Below are positions 6,412-12,911 of a DNA stretch of 18,115 bases, piece after piece (positions within the stretch are counted from its first letter, which is position 1; every line of letters begins with the position of its first letter). The DNA comes from Ruminococcus sp. UBA3665 (lineage in GTDB: Bacteria; Bacillota; Clostridia; Oscillospirales; Ruminococcaceae): NCBI GenBank assembly GCA_002373165.1, contig DFJS01000035.1, positions 1 through 18,115 of the forward strand. The letters run 5' to 3'. A program made the position numbers and the translations under genes. Below the pieces are notes generated by a model, which did not search any database, was not told the origin of the DNA, and saw only the letters and a list, made by a program, of their open reading frames with translations.

Positions 6412-7944
6412 TTATGTCAGATCTTCCAGATTAATTTTATCTTCTCTGGGAAGAATGCTGTAATCGATTCTGTTCTTTTCTCTTGTTTTTGCCTTCGGCA
6501 CTTCGGGAACTTCCGGTTCTGAGATTGTTTCGGCTTCCACCACTTCGGGAGAAACAGCCGGAATTTCATCAGATGCTTCTTCGGGATGTTCTTTGCCGAG
6601 CAGGTCAGGAAGTTCCATTCCGGCCTGCTTGAATAATTCATTCAGCGGCGGAACAGACTGCATCATGCCGGAAATGAAATCTGCTGTAGAAGTCTTTCCG
6701 TCAGCACCCTTTCCGGAATCCCAGACAGTAATTTTATCAATTTTGATATTCTTGATAGCTTCCACCTGAATGGAAACAAGATCTTCGATTTTTTCAGCAA
6801 TCAGGAGCTTGACAGCAGCATTGGCATCGCCGCCGGCGGCTTCGACAATTTTTTTCATACCTTCGGCCTGACGGGTCAGAATTTCCTGCTGACCTTTTGC
6901 CTCGGCTTCCATTTTGGCGAAAATAGCATCTGCTTCGCCGCGGGCTTTTCTTCTGGTGACTTCGGCTTCGGCTTCGGCGGCGATTTCGGCCTGTTCCTTG
7001 GCGATTTCGGCTTTGACGATGACATCGGCCTTCTGAGTTGCTTTTTCGAGTTCGGCACGAGTCATTTCAGCTTCCTGCTGGGCGGCATAAGCTTCCTGTT
7101 TTGCCTTTGCGGACTGAACGGCTTCGGCAGCAGTTGCCTGACGGAGTGCTTCGGCTTCGCGTTCACGGCGAACGGCTTCGGACTGTGCTACAGCAACTTT
7201 CGCTTTATTTTCGCCCTCGATGGCGGCGGCATTTGCAGCGGATACCTGTACACGCTGTTCCTGCTGTGCATTTGCCTGACCGATTTCACCATCGCGGTTC
7301 TGTTCGGCAACGCTTCTCTTGGCATCGTTGACGGCCTTAGCGGCGGCTTCCTTGCCGAGTGCATCCAGATATCCGGATTCGTCTGTGATATCCGTTACAT
7401 TGACGTTGATTAATCTCAAGCCGATTTTTTTCAGTTCGATTTCCACGTTCTTAGAGACGGCAATCAGGAATTTATCTCTGTCGGCGTTGATTTCTTCGAT
7501 ATCCATCGTTGCAATGATTAATCTCAGCTGACCGAAAATAATATCTTTTGCGAGTTCCTGAATTTCAATCATTTTCAGCCCCAGCAGACGTTCGGCAGCG
7601 TTCTGCATTACGCCGGGTTCGGTCGAAATGCCGACGGTAAATCTTGACGGAACGTTGATTCTGATATTCTGTTTCGAGAGGGCATTTCTCAGATCGACAT
7701 TCATAGAAATCGGGGTCAGATCCAGATACTGATAAGACTGAATGACCGGCACGATGAAGGCCGCGCCGCCGTGGATACACTTTGCACTCCGGGGCTGACC
7801 GAACTCATCCAGACCGACTTTACCATAGATAACAAGAATCTTATCTGACGGGCATTTTCTGTAACGTGACAGAATCGCCATCAATGCGGCGAATAAAATC
7901 ACCACGATAATACAAATCACGAGTAATACACCAAAGTTTTCCAT
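6412..7944 (-). CDS. floT: Flotillin-like SPFH/Band 7 membrane scaffold protein (YuaG/FloT type)
   Basis: The 510 residues almost equal Bacillus YuaG/FloT in length. Flotillins organise functional membrane microdomains and affect membrane fluidity and protein complexes. An N-terminal helix (residues about 5-25, GVLLVICIIVVILFAALMAI) anchors it. The SPFH/Band 7 domain follows (about 40-200: GGAAFIVPVIQSYQYLDLTP, then DRDKFLIAVSKNVEIELKKIGLRLINVNVTDITDESGYLDALG). A long Ala/Glu/Lys/Gln-rich coiled coil (about 205-385) and the flotillin C-terminal part (GMKKIVEAAGGDANAAVKLLIAEKIEDL) come next. The tail from about 455 is acidic and Pro-rich, then ends NRIDYSILPREDKINLEDLT. GGAGT lies about 7 bases before ATG 7944. 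An NfeD partner is encoded in the same operon, as is usual for this family. Confidence 0.95.
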   Translation of the reverse strand: MENFGVLLVICIIVVILFAALMAILSRYRKCPSDKILVIYGKVGLDEFGQPRSAKCIHGGAAFIVPVIQSYQYLDLTPISMNVDLRNALSKQNIRINVPSRFTVGISTEPGVMQNAAERLLGLKMIEIQELAKDIIFGQLRLIIATMDIEEINADRDKFLIAVSKNVEIELKKIGLRLINVNVTDITDESGYLDALGKEAAAKAVNDAKRSVAEQNRDGEIGQANAQQEQRVQVSAANAAAIEGENKAKVAVAQSEAVRREREAEALRQATAAEAVQSAKAKQEAYAAQQEAEMTRAELEKATQKADVIVKAEIAKEQAEIAAEAEAEVTRRKARGEADAIFAKMEAEAKGQQEILTRQAEGMKKIVEAAGGDANAAVKLLIAEKIEDLVSIQVEAIKNIKIDKITVWDSGKGADGKTSTADFISGMMQSVPPLNELFKQAGMELPDLLGKEHPEEASDEIPAVSPEVVEAETISEPEVPEVPKAKTREKNRIDYSILPREDKINLEDLT

Positions 7945-7965
7945 AAAAACAACTCCTTGAATTAA

Positions 7966-8238
7966 TTAAATAAACATATAATTTAATATAATGCAGATTC
8001 CAAAGAAGAGCATTCCAATTCCGCCTGCAACGGCAATCGGGTCATATTTTTCTGATTCTTCTGATTTTGCCTTATGACACTGACTCAGCATCAGAATGCC
8101 TGCCGGAATGCAGATAACCCCTCCCAGAATCCGTGCATCCGTAAACAGAAGGACATATACAATCAGCCATATAACAGGCTTAAGGAAAGGAATTGCTATA
8201 CTGCTTCTTCTGCCTCTTCTGTCTCTTTCATCCTGCAT
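7966..8238 (-). CDS. Small membrane protein, paralogue A (90 aa)
   Basis: Unrecognised 90-residue membrane protein with a basic N-terminus (MQDERDRRGRRSS). Hydrophobic stretches lie at about residues 15-34, 37-52 and 70-88. Its centre reads GILMLSQCHKAKSEESEKYD and matches GIILLIHCHQAKAEDQKIDI of the next upstream gene. Both proteins are about 90 residues with the same layout and end in NYMFI or SYLFR. They are therefore tandem paralogues, the shared core being C-H-(K/Q)-A-K-(S/A)-E. GGAGT lies about 8 bases before the ATG. It sits 21 bp before the flotillin gene, inside its operon. A Cys-His pair at a membrane edge is suggestive but not enough to call metal binding. Confidence 0.75.
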   Translation of the reverse strand: MQDERDRRGRRSSIAIPFLKPVIWLIVYVLLFTDARILGGVICIPAGILMLSQCHKAKSEESEKYDPIAVAGGIGMLFFGICIILNYMFI

Positions 8239-8252
8239 AAAAATTCCACTCC

Positions 8253-8528
8253 TTACCGGAACAAATAGCTGATACTACTACAGATACTCAGGAAAAGAAA
8301 AATGATTCCAAGTATCAGTGAAACTGTCCAGCCCATATCAGAAATATCAATCTTTTGGTCTTCCGCTTTTGCCTGATGACAATGTATCAGCAATATGATT
8401 CCTATCATGCCGAAGCTGATCACTTTCAAAATCTTTGTAGGGACAAATTTGATAAAAATGTTAAATCCCATCAAAATCAGAACAGACAGACTAATTGCCG
8501 TATCTACCCAACTGCTTCTGAATCTCAT
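8253..8528 (-). CDS. Small membrane protein, paralogue B (91 aa)
   Basis: A 91-residue membrane protein (begins MRFRSSWVDTAISLSVLILM) with three hydrophobic stretches, roughly residues 10-28, 33-49 and 68-90. It is a tandem paralogue of the gene 14 bp downstream: the same length, the same shared core (GIILLIHCHQAKAED) and an aligned hydrophobic C-terminus. The start ATG 8528 has an AAAAGGGGAAC site close upstream. It follows the large anchored protein by 14 bp. No known family is recognised. The identity between the two copies is modest, so the duplication is old or both genes have diverged for different partners. Confidence 0.75.
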   Translation of the reverse strand: MRFRSSWVDTAISLSVLILMGFNIFIKFVPTKILKVISFGMIGIILLIHCHQAKAEDQKIDISDMGWTVSLILGIIFLFLSICSSISYLFR

Positions 8529-8542
8529 AAAAGTTCCCCTTT

Positions 8543-9571
8543 TTATGCTGTATCGGGCTTTCCGTCCAGAATCAGCATTGTTTCTCCAAGCGCATCCAGA
8601 TAGACCGTCTGGGCTTCCCCATCCGGATTGCCCATCTGCGAAAAAGTCACTTCCCAGAACCAGAAATCAACGCTTTCGGCATTGATGATGAAATCACAGC
8701 GGAATGTCACCAGAGAATACGGAATTGTCACTTCATTCTTTGCCTGAAGATAGGCGGCATCTATAGAACGGATTTCCTCAGCAAAATCGTGATTGACAAA
8801 ATTTTCCCTTCTTGCAAGCTTCTCGTCATACTCTATCATATAAAAATTGAAGTATTCAAATGCCTGTTCGATAAAGACAGTTCTGTTTTTTTCTGTGCGA
8901 TAATCATGAGAAAAATCGCTTTCCTGCGGATTGAATATCCTCACAGACTCCTGATTTTCGCCCCGTTCCGTATAGAAAAGCTGAATGCTTCCGTCATCCT
9001 GCGGAATTACTTCCGGCAGGGTCGTGCTGAATTCGTCCCACAGCTCCTCGCCCCATGCATCACAGACCGCCCAGCTGTACAGAGAATTCTGAATATCCGG
9101 CACGACAAAGCGATTGATTCTGACATATTCCGAACCGGATTTGACTGTTTCTATTTTTTCAGATTTAATTTTCAGCTTTTTGGAAATTGTTGGGACTTCT
9201 GCCGGAGTAAAATCAATTTCATCATTATTAAGATAATAATTCCGGAACTCTGCGTTCTGAAAATATAATGTCTTATAGTCCATTCCTTCATGTTCCTGCA
9301 AGATGAGAGAAATTCTGTTTCCGTCCTGCCAGATGTAAGGTTCTGCTGTTGTGATGTCATCATCTTTGACAGTGCCGTCTTCGTTCAGGATATACCAGTG
9401 CCAGCCTTTCTGTCCCTGATAATTCAGTTTGCAGACCACTCCGAAATCCGTATCTGAACCAATCCGGAATCCGGCCATATCTTTCAGCACAGCAAACAGA
9501 GCGATCAATAAAATGGGAATCAGTAAAGATAACACTTTCACAGCCGGATGTGTTTTTCTGTGCGTTTTCAT
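8543..9571 (-). CDS. Membrane-anchored protein with large extracytoplasmic domain, function unknown
   Basis: A 342-residue protein with a basic N-terminus and one signal-anchor helix (MKTHRKTHPAVKVLSLLIPI, then LLIALFAVL, about residues 12-29). About 310 mostly polar residues follow, rich in aromatics and acidic residues (WHWYILNEDGTVKDDD; YYLNNDEIDFTPAEVPT; VDFWFWEVTFSQMGN). The strand-rich pattern suggests a beta domain outside the membrane. No lipobox or catalytic motif is visible. The start is ATG 9571: GAGGTG lies 6 bases upstream, while the GTG three codons earlier overlaps that site. It is in the middle of the flotillin/NfeD operon, 36 bp after the DUF4177-like gene, and could be the exported sensor or effector of the module. 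That role is inference. Confidence 0.75.
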   Translation of the reverse strand: MKTHRKTHPAVKVLSLLIPILLIALFAVLKDMAGFRIGSDTDFGVVCKLNYQGQKGWHWYILNEDGTVKDDDITTAEPYIWQDGNRISLILQEHEGMDYKTLYFQNAEFRNYYLNNDEIDFTPAEVPTISKKLKIKSEKIETVKSGSEYVRINRFVVPDIQNSLYSWAVCDAWGEELWDEFSTTLPEVIPQDDGSIQLFYTERGENQESVRIFNPQESDFSHDYRTEKNRTVFIEQAFEYFNFYMIEYDEKLARRENFVNHDFAEEIRSIDAAYLQAKNEVTIPYSLVTFRCDFIINAESVDFWFWEVTFSQMGNPDGEAQTVYLDALGETMLILDGKPDTA

Positions 9572-9607
9572 TCCGTTCACCTCACCTGCAAAACGGATTT
9601 AAAATTT

Positions 9608-9853
9608 TTATAATTCTCTTTCAAAAGTAATCAGCACTTCGCCGTTTAACTGGAATGTTACGGGATTCGGCGCAACACTGACGACTTCCCAGCCTTCCTG
9701 ATTCATTTTCTGCATCAAGATTTCGACATTCTGCGGATTGAACTGATATTCCGCACCAAAGAAAAATTCTTTCATGGCCGATGACAGATTAGAATCAGAT
9801 TTTTTCTTTTCTCCGGCTTCCAGATGTGCCGAAACGATTTTATATTCTTTCAT
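9608..9853 (-). CDS. DUF4177-like small protein
   Basis: An 81-residue soluble protein. It opens MKEYKIVSAHLE, and its second half contains ILMQKMNQEGWEVVSVAPNP, ending VLITFEREL. The pattern (YK-V at the N-terminus, then N-x-x-G-W-E-(L/V)-V-S-V and a final strand) is that of DUF4177, a small alpha/beta family of unknown function. The insertion between these parts (residues 14-40, KKKSDSNLSSAMKEFFFGA) is longer than in minimal members. The start ATG overlaps the stop of the DUF3592-like gene by 4 bp (ATGA), so the two are translationally coupled. GAGGT lies 9 bases upstream. Confidence 0.7.
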   Translation of the reverse strand: MKEYKIVSAHLEAGEKKKSDSNLSSAMKEFFFGAEYQFNPQNVEILMQKMNQEGWEVVSVAPNPVTFQLNGEVLITFEREL

Positions 9854-10248
9854 AATGATGATACCTCGATTCCCGTAAAAAACAAAACTGCAACAGTAAA
9901 CAGCATAAGCGCAATTATCATACAGATTACACCAAGATTTGGTTTTCCGACAGAATATACATAAGACTGACCGGATTCAGGTGAATAAAAAACTTTTACA
10001 GGCATACCCACTCGCATACTGATAGTACGCGGAAGTGTGATTTTAGGAAACTCATATTCTATTTCATGATTTTCAAAAGCAAATTGTACTGTCACTGATG
10101 TCCATTTTATTTTAGTAATTTTCCCTTCATAATAAGGCGGCAATACCGGGTCTTCCGGGATTTTTTTCAGCTGATGCGAAATATATAATATCAGCACTCC
10201 GAGCATCAATGAAATGATACTGCCCAGAATATTCAAAATCTGAAGCAT
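9850..10248 (-). CDS. DUF3592-like membrane protein
   Basis: A 132-residue protein with two membrane helices flanking a beta-rich domain. Helix one is ILNILGSIISLMLGVLILYI (residues about 4-23). The soluble part is residues 30-105 (YYEGKITKIKWTSVTVQFAF; RVGMPVKVFYSPESGQSYVY). Helix two is GVICMIIALMLFTVAVLFF. The sequence G-K-I-x(n)-V-x-V-x-F and V-x-V-x-Y-x-P-x-x-G resembles DUF3592, whose function is unknown. The start chosen is ATG 10248 because it begins one base after the NfeD stop and has GAGGA in the end of that gene; an upstream in-frame start would overlap NfeD more. It is the second gene of the flotillin operon. The family call is moderate. Confidence 0.7.
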   Translation of the reverse strand: MLQILNILGSIISLMLGVLILYISHQLKKIPEDPVLPPYYEGKITKIKWTSVTVQFAFENHEIEYEFPKITLPRTISMRVGMPVKVFYSPESGQSYVYSVGKPNLGVICMIIALMLFTVAVLFFTGIEVSSL

Positions 10249-10249
10249 A

Positions 10250-10903
10250 TCAGCATTCCTCAACAACGAGCGTATCTCCTACCACATCCGAAACAAGTAC
10301 CTGTGCCCCGGTCTGGAACGTTTCCTCTCCGGCGTTGACAGCATCCAGTTCGCAGAATCTCCCCTGCACTTGCAGAGTCACTTTGCCTGTTCCCTGATTT
10401 TTCGGCGGAATGGGAATATAAACAGTCGCTGTTTCACCGATGGCATTTTTTAAATTCAGCGTTCCGTTTTCGGCCAGCTTGGCAGTCGCCTGCACCATCC
10501 TGGCGACGATAATCATCATGCATAATCCGCAGACTGCGCCGATCAGCAGTGAAATCACATTTGCCAGCCCCGAACTGATGCAGATAATCGATACCCAGCC
10601 GAATACAGCCAGAAATGTGACAACTGTCTGCAAGGATAATAATTTCAGCGTTCCGAAATCTGCCGGATTGCTTCCGTCCGAACCAGTGCCGATATCCGGC
10701 GTATCAAAATCCGGAATGCCGTCGCCGTCCAGATCAAGATTCAAATCATCAATGCCGGAAGTATCGGAAAATTCAATACCGGCATCATGATGACCGCCCA
10801 TCATAGCAAGAAGCAGCTGCAAGACGAGTATCAGGCTTGCCGGGATGGCAATGCAGTATAAAATTCTTAAAATCTGTGATAAACTCTCCCACCATGCCTG
10901 CAT
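10250..10903 (-). CDS. NfeD family protein, YuaF-like, with an acidic Ca-motif loop
   Basis: A 217-residue membrane protein and the expected partner of the flotillin in this operon. The layout is: helix 1 at about residues 12-35; an acidic loop at 38-82; helix 2 at 86-112; helix 3 at 115-134; then a C-terminal OB-fold domain (about 150-217, NAIGETATVYIPIPPKNQ; GKVTLQVQGRFCELDAV; QVLVSDVVGDTLVVEEC). The OB domain is typical of NfeD proteins that pair with SPFH proteins. The loop contains DLDGDGIPDFD (residues 57-67), which matches the Asp ladder of thrombospondin type 3-like calcium repeats. Loop and OB domain must lie on the same side if there are three helices; which side is not decided here. 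The start is ATG 10903, with GAAGGGA just upstream; earlier starts would extend into the promoter and operator. First gene of the operon. Confidence 0.85.
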   Translation of the reverse strand: MQAWWESLSQILRILYCIAIPASLILVLQLLLAMMGGHHDAGIEFSDTSGIDDLNLDLDGDGIPDFDTPDIGTGSDGSNPADFGTLKLLSLQTVVTFLAVFGWVSIICISSGLANVISLLIGAVCGLCMMIIVARMVQATAKLAENGTLNLKNAIGETATVYIPIPPKNQGTGKVTLQVQGRFCELDAVNAGEETFQTGAQVLVSDVVGDTLVVEEC

Positions 10904-10921
10904 AAAGTTCCCTTCTTTCAT

Positions 10922-10936
10922 GTAAATTTTATTTAC
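10922..10936. promoter_or_regulatory. Operator dyad O1 in the leader of the NfeD-flotillin operon
   Basis: A perfect 15-base palindrome, GTAAAT-TTT-ATTTAC (10922-10936). It begins 7 bases after the -10 hexamer, so it covers the predicted start point on the minus strand. Similarity to the second operator continues beyond the dyad on the gene side (ATGAAAGA). It is the likely binding site of the divergent XRE regulator. Confidence 0.75.
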
Positions 10937-10943
10937 TGACAAT

Positions 10944-10972
10944 ATCATAGCACAGAATTCTCGATTTGTCAA
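10944..10972 (-). promoter_or_regulatory. Promoter of the NfeD-flotillin operon
   Basis: On the minus strand TTGACA (10967-10972, perfect) and TATGAT (10944-10949, one mismatch) have a 17-base spacer and an extended TGc before the -10. The predicted start point lies at or just before the operator dyad. This is a strong promoter by sequence, so repression by a bound regulator would make sense. Confidence 0.85.
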
Positions 10973-11003
10973 GTATTTTTTCTAAAAAAATTACAAAAAA
11001 CTA

Positions 11004-11032
11004 TTGCATTTTTTTCTGATTTGTGTTATGAT
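11004..11032 (+). promoter_or_regulatory. Promoter of the XRE regulator gene
   Basis: TTGCAT (11004-11009) and TATGAT (11027-11032) have a 17-base spacer and an extended TGt before the -10. It is back-to-back with the NfeD-operon promoter and followed 12 bases later by the second operator dyad. Confidence 0.8.
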
Positions 11033-11044
11033 ATAAAAAACAGA

Positions 11045-11059
11045 GTAAACAACATTTAC
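11045..11059. promoter_or_regulatory. Operator dyad O2 in the leader of the XRE regulator gene
   Basis: GTAAAC-AAC-ATTTAC (11045-11059) matches operator O1 in both half sites with one mismatch in the dyad. It has the same gene-side flank, CATGAAAGA. Its position just downstream of the regulator's own promoter suggests autoregulation. Confidence 0.72.
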
Positions 11060-11093
11060 ATGAAAGAGAACTACAGATGAAAGGATGGATTTC

Positions 11094-11651
11094 ATGGACA
11101 ATGCAGAATTAGGAAAAAGACTCAAGACTGCCCGGCTTTCCAAAAAAATGACACAGAGCGAAGTTGCCGGAAATTTTATCACAAGAAATATGCTCAGTCT
11201 GATTGAAAGCGGCAGTGCTACGCCTTCTATGAAAACACTGGAATATCTTTCCGGCGTACTGGATATTCCTATGGACAAGCTGCTTTCAGATTCCTGGGAA
11301 GAAAGCACGGAAATTCCTGATTTTCAGGCACTCCGCAGCGCAAAAAAACTGCTTTCTGAACAGAAATATATCCAGCTTCTGGACAGCATCAAGGCAGAGG
11401 GCATGTTTCAGGACGAACTTCATGCAATCCGGAGCATTGCCCATCTGGAAGCAGCCGGAATGCTGGCAGAGTCCGACCAGGCAGAGCAGCTCCAGAAGGC
11501 TCTGCATCATGCCCGTTCTGCCGCGGAAGAAGCCGCCGAGGGCATTTATGCAAACCAGGCAAGAATTGCGCAGGCAAACCAGATTATTGCAGAATCTGCA
11601 CAGTCATTAAGCAGTTATTATTCCAGCCTGGCCAAAGGAAAAAACATATAA
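11094..11651 (+). CDS. XRE-family (Cro/CI-type) transcriptional regulator of the flotillin operon
   Basis: A 185-residue DNA-binding protein. Residues 5-64 form an HTH_3 domain (LGKRLKTARLSKKMTQSEVA; LSLIESGSATPSMKTLEYLS; then LDIPMDKLL). The rest (about 75-185) is predicted helical, Ala/Gln/Glu-rich and soluble, perhaps for oligomerisation or signal sensing. It has no protease or known ligand domain that I recognise. The start is ATG 11094, 8 bases after AAAGGA; the in-frame ATG at 11085 would overlap that site. It is transcribed away from the NfeD-flotillin operon. The matching dyads at 10922-10936 and 11045-11059 suggest that it represses both that operon and itself. Direct repression is inferred from layout, not shown. 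Confidence 0.88.
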   Translation: MDNAELGKRLKTARLSKKMTQSEVAGNFITRNMLSLIESGSATPSMKTLEYLSGVLDIPMDKLLSDSWEESTEIPDFQALRSAKKLLSEQKYIQLLDSIKAEGMFQDELHAIRSIAHLEAAGMLAESDQAEQLQKALHHARSAAEEAAEGIYANQARIAQANQIIAESAQSLSSYYSSLAKGKNI

Positions 11652-11694
11652 CGACAAATTTTTATTATTTATGCAAAAAATATCAAAAAACCCC

Positions 11695-11723
11695 TTGACA
11701 AATAAAAATTCATATGCTATAAT
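11695..11723 (+). promoter_or_regulatory. Consensus promoter of the rpmG-secE-nusG-rplK-rplA operon
   Basis: TTGACA (11695-11700) and TATAAT (11718-11723) are both perfect, with a 17-base spacer, as expected for ribosomal protein transcription. The leader to rpmG is about 120 bases. No tRNA-Trp gene, a common neighbour of secE in other Firmicutes, is seen here. Confidence 0.88.
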
Positions 11724-11752
11724 AAAAATACCTCTTTGCAGGGGTATTTTTT
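11724..11752 (+). terminator. Terminator-like hairpin at the rpmG operon start point
   Basis: An 11-bp stem (AAAAATACCTC, 11724-11734, with GGGGTATTTTT, 11741-11751, one G-T pair) and the loop TTTGCA are followed by further T residues. For transcripts of the XRE gene reading in, it is a good intrinsic terminator. For transcripts starting at the promoter just upstream (about 11730), only about five base pairs of the stem would be in the RNA. It therefore separates the two units while barely affecting the downstream one. Confidence 0.65.
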
Positions 11753-11850
11753 ATGTGCTTTTTTTATCTCTGTCAAGTGAGGGAGGCAAAAAGCTAAAAC
11801 TCGTCCGGATAAGTCGGATAAAAGCTATTCTATCAGGAGGTGCCGATAAG

Positions 11851-12000
11851 ATGAGAGTGAAAGTAACACTGGCTTGCACTGAATGCAAGCGTCGCAATTA
11901 TGTGACTAAGAAAAACAAGAAGAACGATCCCGACCGTCTCGAAATGAACAAGCATTGCAAGTTCTGCCGCAAGCACACACTGCATAAAGAAACGAAGTAA
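11851..12000 (+). CDS. rpmG: Ribosomal protein bL33
   Basis: A 49-residue large-subunit ribosomal protein that binds near the E site of the 50S subunit. It keeps both zinc-binding pairs, CTEC (residues 9-12) and CKFC (37-40), so this is the zinc-containing (C+) form rather than the zinc-free paralogue. The core is RNYVTKKNKKNDPDRLEMNK. AGGAGGTG lies 8 bases before the ATG. It stands first in the rpmG-secE-nusG order conserved in many Firmicutes, 15 bp before secE. No zinc-responsive operator was recognised in the leader, so it is probably the constitutive housekeeping copy. Confidence 0.96.
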   Translation: MRVKVTLACTECKRRNYVTKKNKKNDPDRLEMNKHCKFCRKHTLHKETK

Positions 12001-12015
12001 CGGAGGGTACAGCGC

Positions 12016-12342
12016 ATGGCGAAAGAAAAAAAAGACGCTCTGACCGAAGTTTCTGAAGAAAAAGAAACCAAAAAAGAAAAAAAAGCCAAAGCTGAAAAGT
12101 CTGATAAAAAAGACAAGAAAAATGACAAGAAAGACGAGAAGAAATCCGGCGGCATCGGAAAATGGTTCGCTGACCTGAAACGTGAGTTTAAAATGGTCAC
12201 CTGGCCTACCAGACAAACCGTTATGATTAATTCCGGCATTGTACTCGGTACAATTGTTATTTCCAGCCTTTTTGTCGGACTGCTCGATACAGGTCTGCTG
12301 GAGCTGATGAAGTTCCTGCTGGGTCTGGCCAATCATTCTTAA
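12016..12342 (+). CDS. secE: Preprotein translocase subunit SecE
   Basis: A small essential subunit that clamps the SecY channel. The 108 residues comprise a hydrophilic Lys/Glu-rich N-terminal extension (about residues 1-45, runs of KKEKK and KKDKK) and a conserved amphipathic helix with the SecE signature (KWFADLKREFKMVTWPTRQT, about 49-68). A single membrane helix follows (about 72-92, SGIVLGTIVISSLFVGLLD). The charged N-terminal extension is longer than in the ~60-residue Bacillus protein. GGAGG lies 10 bases before the ATG. It sits 15 bp after rpmG and 25 bp before nusG. Confidence 0.95.
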   Translation: MAKEKKDALTEVSEEKETKKEKKAKAEKSDKKDKKNDKKDEKKSGGIGKWFADLKREFKMVTWPTRQTVMINSGIVLGTIVISSLFVGLLDTGLLELMKFLLGLANHS

Positions 12343-12367
12343 ACATGTTTGAAAGGGAGGTCTTTTC

Positions 12368-12895
12368 ATGTCTCAGACTGCAAAATGGTATGTCATTCAC
12401 ACATATTCCGGCTATGAGGACAAAGTAAGACAGAACATTGAAAAAGTCGTGGAAAACAGAAAGCTCCGCGAACAGATTCAGGAAGTTCAGATTCCAAAAG
12501 AACATGTGACAGAAATTGTTGACGGAAAGAAAAAGGAATTTGAACGGAAAGTCTTTCCCGGCTATGTGCTGGTTAAGATGATTTATACTGACGATTCCTG
12601 GGCAGTTGTGCGCAATACGCGCGGCGTAACAGGTTTTGTGGGCCCCGGCTCCAAGCCGACTCCCCTGTCTGACAAGGAAGTGGCTGCAATGGGCATCAAT
12701 TCCAAGCCGACTATTGAAGTGAATTATCAGGTTGGCGACACAATCCGTGTAACAGGCACAAATATGGATGGTTTTACAGGCATTGTCCAGAAGATCGATG
12801 TAGAAAACGATCAGGTACACGTGCTGGTCAGCATGTTCGGCCGCGAAACGCCTACTACCGTCGCACTGCATCAGGCTGTCAAGCTTGATGATTAA
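12368..12895 (+). CDS. nusG: Transcription termination/antitermination factor NusG
   Basis: A 175-residue factor that binds RNA polymerase across the cleft and modulates pausing, Rho action and ribosome coupling. The N-terminal NGN domain spans about residues 5-115 (WYVIHTYSGYEDKVRQNIEK; RKVFPGYVLVKM; TRGVTGFVGPGSKPTPLSD). A C-terminal KOW domain follows (about 122-175, VGDTIRVTGTNMDGFTGIVQ, ending LHQAVKLDD). Length and motifs fit the family. GGGAGG lies 7 bases before ATG 12368. It is followed by a 99-bp gap with RNA structure before rplK. Confidence 0.97.
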   Translation: MSQTAKWYVIHTYSGYEDKVRQNIEKVVENRKLREQIQEVQIPKEHVTEIVDGKKKEFERKVFPGYVLVKMIYTDDSWAVVRNTRGVTGFVGPGSKPTPLSDKEVAAMGINSKPTIEVNYQVGDTIRVTGTNMDGFTGIVQKIDVENDQVHVLVSMFGRETPTTVALHQAVKLDD

Positions 12896-12911
12896 TTCAA
12901 GAAAGAAATCC

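Noticed and set aside
6940..7030. Repetitive ggcttc/ttcggc tract, possible tandem repeat
   Set aside because: It encodes the Ala/Glu-rich coiled coil of flotillin; the periodicity is codon-level and not an exact DNA repeat array.
11753..11850. Leader of rpmG as a tRNA-Trp or riboswitch
   Set aside because: No cloverleaf, CCA end or known aptamer pattern was seen; only short repeated GTCGGATAA-like and GTCCGGATAA-like segments.
12257..12871. Minus-strand frame of 204 residues over secE and nusG
   Set aside because: It is antisense to two clear, conserved genes and has no ribosome site or recognisable domain.
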